Assembly: GCF_001715195.1 (NCBI RefSeq)
Contig: NZ_MDWE01000011.1
Location: forward strand, 102,406 to 166,405
DNA from: Rhodohalobacter halophilus
GTDB taxonomy: Bacteria > Bacteroidota > Rhodothermia > Balneolales > Balneolaceae
DNA: 64,000 nt
Direction: 5' to 3'
The notes under the pieces were generated by a model. That model was not told the DNA's origin and searched no databases. It was given only the letters and a program-made list of their open reading frames with translations. Shown piece after piece: positions 34,220 through 43,088 of this stretch. Made by a program: the position numbers and the translations under genes. Within the stretch, counting starts at the first letter, position 1. Each line of letters starts with the position of its first letter.

Positions 34220-36931
34220 ATGACAACTGACAACCCACTCAAAAAAACCAGGATTCCGTTTAATACGGGTTCGGGAGAGGCGAATCTCTATAGCCTGAAA
34301 AAGCTTGAGGATCTTGGATACGGTAACATCAGTAAATTGCCGTTCTCCATCAAAATTTTGCTCGAAGCGGTATTGAGAGAGTGCGACGGATTTGCAATTA
34401 CAGAAGACGATATTAAAAAACTGGCAAATTATGATGCCAAAAACCCATCCGGGGAAATTCCATTTAAACCGTCACGGGTAGTTTTGCAGGACTTTACCGG
34501 TGTGCCGGCTGTGGTTGACCTCGCCGCACTCCGATCTGCTATGAAGCGAATGGGCGGAGATCCAACCTCCATCAACCCGCAGGTTCCTGTAGATCTGGTG
34601 ATTGACCACTCTGTACAGGTAGATATGTTTGGCCAGGAGTATGCCTTCATGTTCAACGTTGAGAAGGAGATGGAGCGTAACCGTGAGCGATATGAATTTT
34701 TGAAGTGGGGGAAAGAGGCATTTGATAACTTCCGTGTGGTGCCTCCGGGACGCGGAATTGTGCACCAGGTGAACCTTGAATACCTGGCAAAAGGAGTATT
34801 TACACGAAAAGAAGATGACGGTTCAACCGTAGCCTATCCTGATACGCTGGTGGGAACAGATTCTCATACTACGATGATTAACGGACTCGGTATTCTTGGA
34901 TGGGGAGTTGGCGGAATTGAAGCGGAGGCTGCCATGCTCGGCCAGCCGATTTCCATGCTTGTTCCTGAAGTGGTTGGGATGAAACTGACCGGCAAACTTC
35001 GTGAAGGAATTACCGCAACAGACTTAACTCTTACGGTAACACAGATGTTGCGTGAACACGGAGTGGTAGGAAAGTTTGTTGAGTTTTACGGGGACGGTAT
35101 CAGCAACATGAGCCTGCCCGACAGAGCTACTATTGCGAATATGTCGCCGGAGTATGGAGCCACGATGGGTTTCTTCCCGGTTGATGAAGAGTCTCTCCGC
35201 TACATGAAGCGTACCGGCCGATCGCAAGAATTGGTTGATCTGGTTGAAGCTTACACCAAGCAGCAGGGACTGTTCAGAACAGATGATACCCCGGATCCGG
35301 AATTTACTTCTACGCTTGAGCTGGATCTAAGCACGGTTGAGACCTCACTTGCAGGTCCAAAGCTGCCTCACGACCGTATCAAATTGAATAACATGAAGAA
35401 GGCATTTGAAATGTCTCTGACCAGTGATAACCCAACAATGGGCTTTAATCTGGCACAGGAAAAACTGGCCAATAAAGGCGTTTATAAAAACGGTCAGGAA
35501 ATTGAGATGAAACACGGTGATGTGGTGATTGCCGCGATCACTTCCTGTACCAACACGTCAAATCCAAGCGTGATGCTGGGTGCAGGTATTGTGGCCAAGA
35601 AAGCGGTTGAAAAGGGGCTGAAGGTTCCGGCCTATGTGAAAACGTCACTCGCTCCGGGCTCTCGTGTGGTAACGGAATACCTGAAAGAAGCAGGGCTGAC
35701 AGAGTATATGGATACCCTCGGTTTTAACCTGGTAGGCTATGGATGCACTACCTGTATCGGTAACTCCGGCCCACTCCCGGAAGCTGTTGAAAAAGCGATT
35801 AAAGAGGGTGATCTGATTGCTGCAGGTGTACTTTCCGGAAACCGTAACTTCGAAGGGCGTATCCATCCGTGGGTGAAAGCAAACTACCTGGCATCACCGC
35901 CACTGGTTGTTGCATATGCTCTCGCCGGAACCGTGGATATTGATCTGGCCAGTGAGCCGATCGGTAAAGACAAGGATGGAAATGATGTATATCTGAAAGA
36001 CATCTGGCCAACAACCGACGAGATTGCCGAGCACCTCGATGCCGCAATTCGTCCGGAACTGTTCGACGAAATGTACAGCGACATTTTTGAATCAGAGACC
36101 TGGGATGATATTCCGGTTTCAGGCGGTGATCTGTTCAACTGGAGTGAAGAGTCTACATACATTCAGGAGCCTCCGTTCTTTGTGGGCATGAGCGAAGATC
36201 CACAGCCGATCAAGCCGATTAAAGGCGCCAAGGCCTTGGTGAAAGTGGGGGATTCCATCACAACCGATCATATCTCACCTGCCGGTAACATTGCCGAAGA
36301 TTCTCCTGCAGGTAAGTATTTAATTGAGAATGGAGTAAAACGGGAAGATTTCAACTCGTATGGCTCACGTCGTGGAAATGACCGAGTGATGACCCGCGGT
36401 ACGTTTGCAAATGTTCGCTTCAAAAACCAGCTGGCTCCCGGTACAGAGGGTGGGTTTACTACCTATCACCCAACCGGTGAAGTGACTACGATTTATGAAG
36501 CATCACTGAAATACAAAGAGTCGGGAACTCCTCTGGTTGCACTGGCAGGCACACAGTACGGAACCGGATCATCCCGTGACTGGGCTGCGAAGGGAACCAA
36601 CCTGCTTGGAGTGAAATGTGTGATTGCCGCTTCTTATGAGCGAATTCACCGTTCAAACCTGATCCAGATGGGCGTACTTCCGCTGCAGTTTAAGGATGGT
36701 CAGGATGCTGACTCACTCGGGCTGGACGGAACGGAAACGTTTGACATCCACGTGGATAACAACGTGAAAGCCGGAGACGAAATCAAAGTAACGGCAACCA
36801 AAGAGAGCGGTGAGGTGATTGAGTTTACGACCGATTGCCGAATTGATACTCCGGTTGAAGTGGACTACTACCGAAATGGCGGTATCCTCCACACCGTACT
36901 TCTTGATTATCTGAAAGAGAACAAGAAGTAA
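34220..36931 (+). CDS. acnA: Aconitate hydratase AcnA
   Basis: TCA-cycle isomerase of citrate and isocitrate with a [4Fe-4S] cluster. 903 residues, the length of the AcnA/IRP1 class. Cluster cysteines are in [10 protein letters not shown] and [36 protein letters not shown] and [13 protein letters not shown] are typical, and the swivel domain has [13 protein letters not shown]. An AGAGGA ribosome-binding site precedes the ATG. It is monocistronic, ended by a strong intrinsic terminator. I could not identify a convincing promoter in the 240 bp upstream. Confidence 0.97.
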   Translation: MTTDNPLKKTRIPFNTGSGEANLYSLKKLEDLGYGNISKLPFSIKILLEAVLRECDGFAITEDDIKKLANYDAKNPSGEIPFKPSRVVLQDFTGVPAVVDLAALRSAMKRMGGDPTSINPQVPVDLVIDHSVQVDMFGQEYAFMFNVEKEMERNRERYEFLKWGKEAFDNFRVVPPGRGIVHQVNLEYLAKGVFTRKEDDGSTVAYPDTLVGTDSHTTMINGLGILGWGVGGIEAEAAMLGQPISMLVPEVVGMKLTGKLREGITATDLTLTVTQMLREHGVVGKFVEFYGDGISNMSLPDRATIANMSPEYGATMGFFPVDEESLRYMKRTGRSQELVDLVEAYTKQQGLFRTDDTPDPEFTSTLELDLSTVETSLAGPKLPHDRIKLNNMKKAFEMSLTSDNPTMGFNLAQEKLANKGVYKNGQEIEMKHGDVVIAAITSCTNTSNPSVMLGAGIVAKKAVEKGLKVPAYVKTSLAPGSRVVTEYLKEAGLTEYMDTLGFNLVGYGCTTCIGNSGPLPEAVEKAIKEGDLIAAGVLSGNRNFEGRIHPWVKANYLASPPLVVAYALAGTVDIDLASEPIGKDKDGNDVYLKDIWPTTDEIAEHLDAAIRPELFDEMYSDIFESETWDDIPVSGGDLFNWSEESTYIQEPPFFVGMSEDPQPIKPIKGAKALVKVGDSITTDHISPAGNIAEDSPAGKYLIENGVKREDFNSYGSRRGNDRVMTRGTFANVRFKNQLAPGTEGGFTTYHPTGEVTTIYEASLKYKESGTPLVALAGTQYGTGSSRDWAAKGTNLLGVKCVIAASYERIHRSNLIQMGVLPLQFKDGQDADSLGLDGTETFDIHVDNNVKAGDEIKVTATKESGEVIEFTTDCRIDTPVEVDYYRNGGILHTVLLDYLKENKK

Positions 36932-36968
36932 ATCGATTACCGGATCCTTACGGATTCAAATAAAATTA

Positions 36969-37004
36969 AAACCTCCGCAGTGTTAAAACCGCGGAGGTTT
37001 TTTT
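36969..37004 (+). terminator. Intrinsic terminator of acnA
   Basis: AAACCTCCGC (36969-36978) pairs with GCGGAGGTTT (36991-37000) across a 12-nt loop, followed by more T's. Confidence 0.88.
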
Positions 37005-37038
37005 ATTAAAAGCTTCTTGCCAATTACATAGAAAGTAT

Positions 37039-37680
37039 TTATTCCCCGATCGGTACAAAAACACTATGTGCACCCATATCACCATTTTTTGATAAAATAG
37101 CCAGATACAGATAGATCTCTTTCCCTTTCATTGAAGCGGGCAGGGCGAGTTCGGCAAATTCATCAGCTCGCACAAAATCATGAATAGAATATGCGGCAAT
37201 TTTTGCTCTGTTTGTGATGGTTAAAATTAAAACTCGGTCGGTTCCCCTGGCATTTCCTTCTCCACTGTTATCACTCCAGGTAAGATGAATCTTCTCTGCA
37301 TCTGAATCTCTTTTCAGTTCTGCAATGGGAGATTCAACCTGTTTTAAAATGCCCGTCGATAAAATTAGTTCAGGATAGTTGATGACCGGACCTTCGTCAG
37401 ATTGTTGAATAGCCGATTTCATGTTGTATGAAATAAAGGCACCCCTCCGGGTTTTCTCCTTTACATTCCGAAAAGAGACGTTGATAAATGGATTTAGCCT
37501 TGCGGCCATCGATGAAGCCAGGCCAAATCGGTTTCTGTTCGCCTGCTGTTTCTTAGTGCGGGGATTTTTCATGGTCGTTGGAGCTGATTTTATATAAAAC
37601 GTATCGCCCCGTTTTACCCCAACCACATTTCCAATTTTCCCTCGAAATCCTCCAAATATTCCATCCGGTAATTTAGCCAT
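37039..37680 (-). CDS. DUF6266 family protein
   Basis: 213 residues of a Bacteroidota family without known function. The N-terminus GIFGGFRGKIGNVVGVKRGD is the family hallmark (glycine-rich, followed by a TMKNPRTKKQQANRNRF basic region). The C-terminal half appears beta-rich. There is no signal peptide. It is convergent with acnA. Members are often found as isolated genes, sometimes in variable regions. Confidence 0.8.
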   Translation of the reverse strand: MAKLPDGIFGGFRGKIGNVVGVKRGDTFYIKSAPTTMKNPRTKKQQANRNRFGLASSMAARLNPFINVSFRNVKEKTRRGAFISYNMKSAIQQSDEGPVINYPELILSTGILKQVESPIAELKRDSDAEKIHLTWSDNSGEGNARGTDRVLILTITNRAKIAAYSIHDFVRADEFAELALPASMKGKEIYLYLAILSKNGDMGAHSVFVPIGE

Positions 37681-38252
37681 AGTTCTTGATCGTTTTATTC
37701 AATATACCTTGCAGCAGGCAGTGACTCTACACCATAGAACCTGATGCCTCTTGTACACTGCAGATTAAAAAATTAACAGCATTAGTTCAATTCAAGCTAA
37801 GGAGTCTTTGGGGTTGTTCTTCAGGTACTTTAATAATTATTCCAATTCAAATAGTTATCAACTCCAACTCGATAACAGTGTTAACACGGAGTTGATACGG
37901 TATTGTCACGGTGTAAACCGGAATCGGATGTGAACTCGAAGTATATGATGACTTGCAATGCGATATGCTAAAATAGCCGGAGTTTGTGATTTAACGATTC
38001 AGATTTTCACGAAAAACCGGCAAGAGAAAAAAGTGATTGAGTAACTTGGATTATTAAGCTTTATAAACACTCATGAGGAAGTGGAGTGGGGGGGGGGACT
38101 CTCGAATTGAAAAGTTCTGAGGTAAAAAATAAAAAGAGCTCATTAGATATTAATGGTTGGCTGCAACTGTTAGACAATGTTCGGCGGGTGCTTTTTTTAA
38201 ATATATGCACGGATTTTAGAGATAAACGCTATCAATTAGAATACTCATTTTA
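37681..38252. other. 572-bp intergenic region at the left edge of the restriction island
   Basis: There is no gene. It contains a 10-bp perfect inverted repeat (37856-37865 with 37888-37897, TATCAACTCC/GGAGTTGATA) that encloses GTGTTAACAC, and a run of ten G at 38088-38097. The region is AT-rich with many stops in all frames. It probably carries the promoter of the DUF2513/hsd genes, but no clear TAnnTTTG match was found. Confidence 0.6.
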
Positions 38253-38606
38253 ATGAAAAGAGATATAAACCTGATCAAAGAAATCCTTATTGAAATTGAA
38301 GAGTCCGGAGCACCAAAAGAGAGTTTAGATGTTGAAATTCAAGGCAGATCACCAGAAATAGTTTCTTATCATATCATGCTCATGAAACAAGCGGGGCTTG
38401 TTGAAGCGGAAGATGTATCGGGTAGCAATTCATTTGGATGGATTCCTATATCCCTCACCTGGCAAGGCCATGAGTTTCTGGATGCAATCCGGAATGATAC
38501 GGTTTGGGAAAAATTGAAGGCTAAACTAAAGGAACAGGGTGGGAATATTCCATTCCATGTAGTAAAAGAACTTGCGGCTGTTTTCTCAAAGGATCTGCTC
38601 ACGTAG
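38253..38606 (+). CDS. DUF2513 winged-helix protein
   Basis: 117 residues. MKRDINLIKEILIEIEESG at the start, ISLTWQGHEFLDAIRNDTVW in the middle and a C-terminal KAKLKEQGGNIPF helix are diagnostic of DUF2513. The first part looks like a winged HTH (SYHIMLMKQAGLVEAE). Members are commonly found beside defence or mobile genes. It stands 126 bp before hsdM and may regulate the island; that role is inferred from position and fold only. Confidence 0.85.
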   Translation: MKRDINLIKEILIEIEESGAPKESLDVEIQGRSPEIVSYHIMLMKQAGLVEAEDVSGSNSFGWIPISLTWQGHEFLDAIRNDTVWEKLKAKLKEQGGNIPFHVVKELAAVFSKDLLT

Positions 38607-38732
38607 ATTCAACCGTTTCCAAAAGTAGCATTTCACCCTTTTTTTCGAAATATTCAGGTTGAATAAACATAGAGCTATAGCACTTTTAAATAACCATTCA
38701 TCTGCTGAATAACGGGATACTAATTTGTAAGC

Positions 38733-40190
38733 ATGTTTGAACAAACCTTTACCAACATTGACAACTCACTCTGGAAGGATGCGGGGTGCGACAGTGAACT
38801 CGACTATATTGAACAGACCTCATGGGTACTGTTTCTGAAGTACCTGAACGACCTGGAGCAGGAGAAGGCCGATGAGGCTGAACTTCAGGGGCAGGAATAC
38901 GAATATATCCTGGATGAGAAATACCGGTGGCACACCTGGGCCTATCCTTTGAATGATGCGGGTGAGCTGGATCATAACGCCACCAAGACCGGGGATGACC
39001 TGATCGACTTTGTGGACGGTGAGCTTTTCCCCTATCTCAAGAAGTTCAGGCAGGAGCATATCGATAACCCGCAGACGATTGAGTATAAGATCGGTGAGAT
39101 CTTTTCGGAACTAAAGAACAAGATTCAGAGCGGGTATGTGCTTCGGGATGTGATTGATGAGGTGAACAACCTGCCGTTTCTCTCTGCGAAGGATAAGCAC
39201 GAGCTGAGTCATCTCTACGAGACGAAGATCAAGAATATGGGCAATGCCGGGCGGAACGGCGGACAGTATTACACGCCGCGTCCGCTGATTCGGGCGATGA
39301 TCAAGGTGATTGATCCGGAAGTTGGGGAGACGATTTACGATCCTGCCGTGGGTTCGGCGGGGTTTCTCTGCGAGGCGTACGACTATCTGTACGATAAGAT
39401 GGAGAAGAGTACCGAGAACCTGAATACCCTGCAGAAAGAGACCTTCTTTGGGAAGGAAAAAAAGAACCTCGCCTATATCATCGGGATTATGAATATGATT
39501 CTGCACGGCGTAGAGGCTCCCAATATTCTGCACACCAATACACTGGCCGAAGACATCCGCAACATCCAGGAGAAAGACCGACATGATATCATCCTGGCCA
39601 ATCCACCGTTTGGCGGGAAAGAGCGGAAGGAGGTACAGCAGAACTTTGATATTCAGACGAGCGAAACGGCTTTCCTGTTCTTGCAGCACTTTATTAAATC
39701 ACTGAAAGCCGGTGGACGGGCTGCGATTGTGATTAAGAACACCTTTTTGAGTAATACTGACAATGCATCCATCGCACTGCGGAAGCATCTTCTGGATACC
39801 TGTAACCTCCACACCATTCTTGATATGCCGGGAGGCACATTCCTGGGCGCGGGAGTAAAAACGGTCGTACTCTTTTTTGAGAAAGGAGAATCCACAAAAA
39901 GCATCTGGTACTACCAGTTTACCCCGGAGCGGAATTTGGGCAAGACGAACCCGCTGAATGATGATGACCTTGCGGAGTTTGTAGAACTTCAGAAAAAGAA
40001 ACCGGAGACGGAGCAAAGCTGGAACCTGAAGGTGACTGACATTCCGGAGGATACGGCAGACCTGAGCGCCAAGAATCCAAACACACCGGATGAAGAGCCG
40101 CTGCGAAGTCCGGAGGAAATCTTAGCGGAGATGGAAATGCTGGATGAGGAAACCCAATCGCTGATGCAATCGATTCGGGAGTTGGTATGA
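38733..40190 (+). CDS. hsdM: Type I restriction-modification system methyltransferase subunit HsdM
   Basis: 485 residues; adenine-N6 methyltransferase subunit. HsdM_N helical domain (FEQTFTNIDNSLWKDAGC), linker with GQYYTPRPLIRAMI, SAM motif DPAVGSAGFL, and catalytic motif IV NPPFGG starting at Asn290. The C-terminus is acidic. The stop overlaps the hsdS ATG (ATGA). Together with HsdS it forms the modification enzyme. Confidence 0.96.
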   Translation: MFEQTFTNIDNSLWKDAGCDSELDYIEQTSWVLFLKYLNDLEQEKADEAELQGQEYEYILDEKYRWHTWAYPLNDAGELDHNATKTGDDLIDFVDGELFPYLKKFRQEHIDNPQTIEYKIGEIFSELKNKIQSGYVLRDVIDEVNNLPFLSAKDKHELSHLYETKIKNMGNAGRNGGQYYTPRPLIRAMIKVIDPEVGETIYDPAVGSAGFLCEAYDYLYDKMEKSTENLNTLQKETFFGKEKKNLAYIIGIMNMILHGVEAPNILHTNTLAEDIRNIQEKDRHDIILANPPFGGKERKEVQQNFDIQTSETAFLFLQHFIKSLKAGGRAAIVIKNTFLSNTDNASIALRKHLLDTCNLHTILDMPGGTFLGAGVKTVVLFFEKGESTKSIWYYQFTPERNLGKTNPLNDDDLAEFVELQKKKPETEQSWNLKVTDIPEDTADLSAKNPNTPDEEPLRSPEEILAEMEMLDEETQSLMQSIRELV

Positions 40191-41389
40191 GAGAGGGTTG
40201 GCAAGTAAAAAAACTGAAAGAAGTGTCTGAGATTGGAGCTGGTAACTCTGCTCCTCAAGAGGATAAATATTTTCAAAATGGTATTTATCCATTTATTCGG
40301 ACATCTGATGTTGGGAGAATACTATTTGGTAGTATTTCTGAAAGTGCTGATTTATTAAATGAACAGGGAATTGAAAAGCTTAAGCTTATACCTGCCGGAA
40401 CTATACTAATCCCTAAAAGTGGCGCATCTACTTTCTTAAATCATAGAGTTATTCTGGAAGTCGATGCTTATGTGGCCAGCCATTTAGCTACAATTAAAAC
40501 GAACCAGGAAGTCTCTAATAGATATGCACTATATTTTTTAGAGACGGTCAAAGCACAAGATTTAATACAAGATCACAGTTATCCATCACTTAAGTTGGCT
40601 GACATTAAAGAAATAAAAATTCCTATCCCTCCACTCCCCGAGCAAAAGCACATTGTAGCCATTCTGGATGAGGCGTTTGAAGCCATTGATCAGGCCAAGG
40701 CCAACATCAAGAAAAACATTGAAAACGCCGAAGAGCTGTTTCAGAGTAAGCTGAATGAGATTTTTTCGCAGAGAGGGGAAGGTTGGGAGGAGAAACCGTT
40801 AGGAGAACTTACATACGTGAAAAGTGGCGGTACGCCGAGACGCTCAACTAAAGAATATTGGGAAAATGGAACAATACCTTGGTATTCATCAGGTGAATTG
40901 AATGAATTATTTACCAAAAAATCTGAAGACCTTATTACCGAAAAAGGATTAAAAGAGTCGAACGCCAAATTATTTCCTAAAGGATCATTATTGATCGGAA
41001 TGTATGATACTGCTGCATTGAAAATGTCAATTTTAGACCGTGACGGTACATTTAACCAAGCAATCTCAGGTGCCAAGCCAAACGAGAATCTTAATCTGCA
41101 ATTTGTGATGCATGCCATCAACGCGATCAAACCTGAGTTGATGAAACAACGAAGAGGAGTACGTCAGAAAAATTTAAACCTGACAAAGATTAAAGCTATT
41201 CCAATTCCTTTTCCAAATATTGAAGTGCAAAACGAAGTAGTAGCTCATTTAAGTGAACTGCAGAATTATACCGTCACTTTGATAGAATCTTATCAGAATA
41301 AGTTGGAGGATTTTGACGAACTCAAAAAATCCATTCTCCAAAAAGCTTTTTCGGGTGAGTTAACGGCAAGTGAAGAAGTTGCTGCATGA
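40187..41389 (+). CDS. hsdS: Type I restriction-modification specificity subunit HsdS
   Basis: 400 residues with two target-recognition domains: 1-about 140, and about 195-345 (PLGELTYVKSGGTPRRS opens the second). The TRDs are separated by a conserved helical spacer (PLPEQKHIVAILDEAFEAID, then KSKLNEIF-like), and a second helical spacer lies at the C-terminus. This defines a bipartite DNA target that cannot be read from sequence. It overlaps both hsdM and the next gene by 4 bp (ATGA). Confidence 0.95.
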   Translation: MREGWQVKKLKEVSEIGAGNSAPQEDKYFQNGIYPFIRTSDVGRILFGSISESADLLNEQGIEKLKLIPAGTILIPKSGASTFLNHRVILEVDAYVASHLATIKTNQEVSNRYALYFLETVKAQDLIQDHSYPSLKLADIKEIKIPIPPLPEQKHIVAILDEAFEAIDQAKANIKKNIENAEELFQSKLNEIFSQRGEGWEEKPLGELTYVKSGGTPRRSTKEYWENGTIPWYSSGELNELFTKKSEDLITEKGLKESNAKLFPKGSLLIGMYDTAALKMSILDRDGTFNQAISGAKPNENLNLQFVMHAINAIKPELMKQRRGVRQKNLNLTKIKAIPIPFPNIEVQNEVVAHLSELQNYTVTLIESYQNKLEDFDELKKSILQKAFSGELTASEEVAA

Positions 41390-43044
41390 AGGAGGATAAA
41401 CATACCGACAAAAAATCCCTCCGCTTCATAAAAGGTTCTACCACCGATTGGGATGAGTTGGCGAAAGATTGCGTGTGTTTTGCTAATGGCCGTGGAGGGG
41501 TAATTTTGATAGGTATAGAAGATGATGGTTCTTCCCCACCTGAAAACCAAGCTATAAAAGACCGTAGCCTTCCGGAAAAAATTCAGAAAAATATTGCACA
41601 CCGCACCTTAAATGTCGGTATCGCAGTAACGATTGAGGTTGCAGGCAATAAAGCAGAATATATTCGTCTGGAGGTCTTCCGTAATGCACAAACCATTGCC
41701 TCAACCACAGATGGCCGTTACTACATCCGCGTACATGATGAATGCAAACCGGTTCCTCCTGATGAGATGGCTCGATTAGCAGCGGAGAAAAATGCTTATG
41801 TTTGGGAAGAGCAAGTCAACAAAAAAGTACCAACCTCTCGACATGATCCGGATAAACGCCAAAACTTCCTAAATGATATTCGTAGATCACCTCGTGTCAG
41901 TGACTTTATTAAAGAGATGTCTGATGAAGAGATACTTGAATTCTACTTTTTCCAGAAAGAAGGAATTCTTACCAATTTAGGGATCCTGTGGATTGGAACC
42001 CGGCAGGACAGGGCAAGCATTTTATATCCCCCTGCCATACAGGTCATTCGCTACAACGAAAGTGATGAAAAGGTCTGGAAGTTGTTGCTGGATGATCACT
42101 TCAAAAATCCCAAAGAACTACTCAACAGTGTGCTAAACGATGTCCCCGATTGGCAAGAGAGTATTGAGGTTTCAGAGGGGATGTTTCGGAAAAACATCCA
42201 ATTCTTCCCCATTGAAGTGGTGCGAGAGTTGGTTGTAAATGCTATAGTACATCGAACCTATACCATGCGAGGCGATATTTTTATCAATATTTTCCCGGAC
42301 AGATTAGAAATCCACAGTCCGGGTCGCCTGCCTTTTGGCGTAACTCCTAAAAATATCCTGAGTCAATCGGTAAGGCGTAATGAGCACCTCTCAAAAGTAT
42401 TTTACGATTTGGAATTGATGGAAAAAGAAGGAAGCGGTTATGATTTAGTGTATGCCAATTTGCTTGCCTCAGGTAAACCAATTCCTGAGGTTAAAGATCT
42501 TGATGACAGAGTTGTAGTGATTGTGAAAAAGCAGTTTGTGAGCAAACAGGTTATCCGCTTAATGGATAAAGCAAGCTCAGAGTTTAACCTGAAACAACGT
42601 GAACTTATCACACTTGGCCTATTGGCTCAACAGCAATCATATACAGCTATTGAGCTGTCCAAGATTTTAACTCAAGATAAAGAACATGGATTGAGAAGCT
42701 GGCTTGGACGCTTACTTGATTTTGATCTGGTTGTAAAGACTGGCCGGGGGAAAGGAACTCAATATGAAGTTAATCCCGAGTTTATACGACAATCTCAATT
42801 CAAGGGGAAAACCAGTCTGAAGAATATCGAAGATCATCGGTTAGAAGAATTAATCTATAAAGATGTAAAAGCATATCCGGAAAGTTCTTACAGTGATATT
42901 CACAGTAGAATTGGTAAGGAAATAAATGCTTATAAAGTTAAGAGACTGTTAAAGTCAATGACTGAAAAAGGTATTTTAGAAAGAACCGGTGAAAGAAGAT
43001 GGACTCGATATTCTATAAAGCAAAACTTGCAAGAAAACACATAG
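41386..43044 (+). CDS. AlbA_2 (Schlafen-type) and GHKL-like ATPase domain protein
   Basis: 552 residues. An N-terminal AlbA_2 DNA-binding domain has CVCFANGRGGVILIGIEDDG and TDGRYYIRVHDECKPV. An HATPase_c_4-like domain has VVRELVVNAIVHRTY, DRLEIHSPGRLPFG and MEKEGSGYDLV. The C-terminus has winged-helix segments (about 400-550). Such proteins often lie in type I R-M operons; suggested roles are regulation or accessory defence, not established. It is translationally coupled to hsdS, and an 11-bp tandem repeat begins exactly at its stop codon. Confidence 0.88.
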   Translation: MKEDKHTDKKSLRFIKGSTTDWDELAKDCVCFANGRGGVILIGIEDDGSSPPENQAIKDRSLPEKIQKNIAHRTLNVGIAVTIEVAGNKAEYIRLEVFRNAQTIASTTDGRYYIRVHDECKPVPPDEMARLAAEKNAYVWEEQVNKKVPTSRHDPDKRQNFLNDIRRSPRVSDFIKEMSDEEILEFYFFQKEGILTNLGILWIGTRQDRASILYPPAIQVIRYNESDEKVWKLLLDDHFKNPKELLNSVLNDVPDWQESIEVSEGMFRKNIQFFPIEVVRELVVNAIVHRTYTMRGDIFINIFPDRLEIHSPGRLPFGVTPKNILSQSVRRNEHLSKVFYDLELMEKEGSGYDLVYANLLASGKPIPEVKDLDDRVVVIVKKQFVSKQVIRLMDKASSEFNLKQRELITLGLLAQQQSYTAIELSKILTQDKEHGLRSWLGRLLDFDLVVKTGRGKGTQYEVNPEFIRQSQFKGKTSLKNIEDHRLEELIYKDVKAYPESSYSDIHSRIGKEINAYKVKRLLKSMTEKGILERTGERRWTRYSIKQNLQENT

Positions 43045-43081
43045 AAACTTTATAGAAACTTTATAGAAACTTTATAGAAAC
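43041..43081 (+). repeat. 11-bp tandem repeat (3.7 copies) before hsdR
   Basis: ATAGAAACTTT is repeated three times exactly, plus a partial ATAGAAAC. The first unit contains the stop codon of the AlbA_2 gene and the last ends 8 bp before the hsdR ATG. No Shine-Dalgarno sequence other than AGGA (43083) is visible between. Confidence 0.9.
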
Positions 43082-43088
43082 AGGACTC

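Noticed and set aside
39111..39689. 192-codon open frame opposite hsdM
   Set aside because: Antisense shadow with no family features.
43041..43081. Tandem 11-bp units considered as a CRISPR or iteron array
   Set aside because: Units are contiguous without spacers and too short for CRISPR; no replication gene is nearby.
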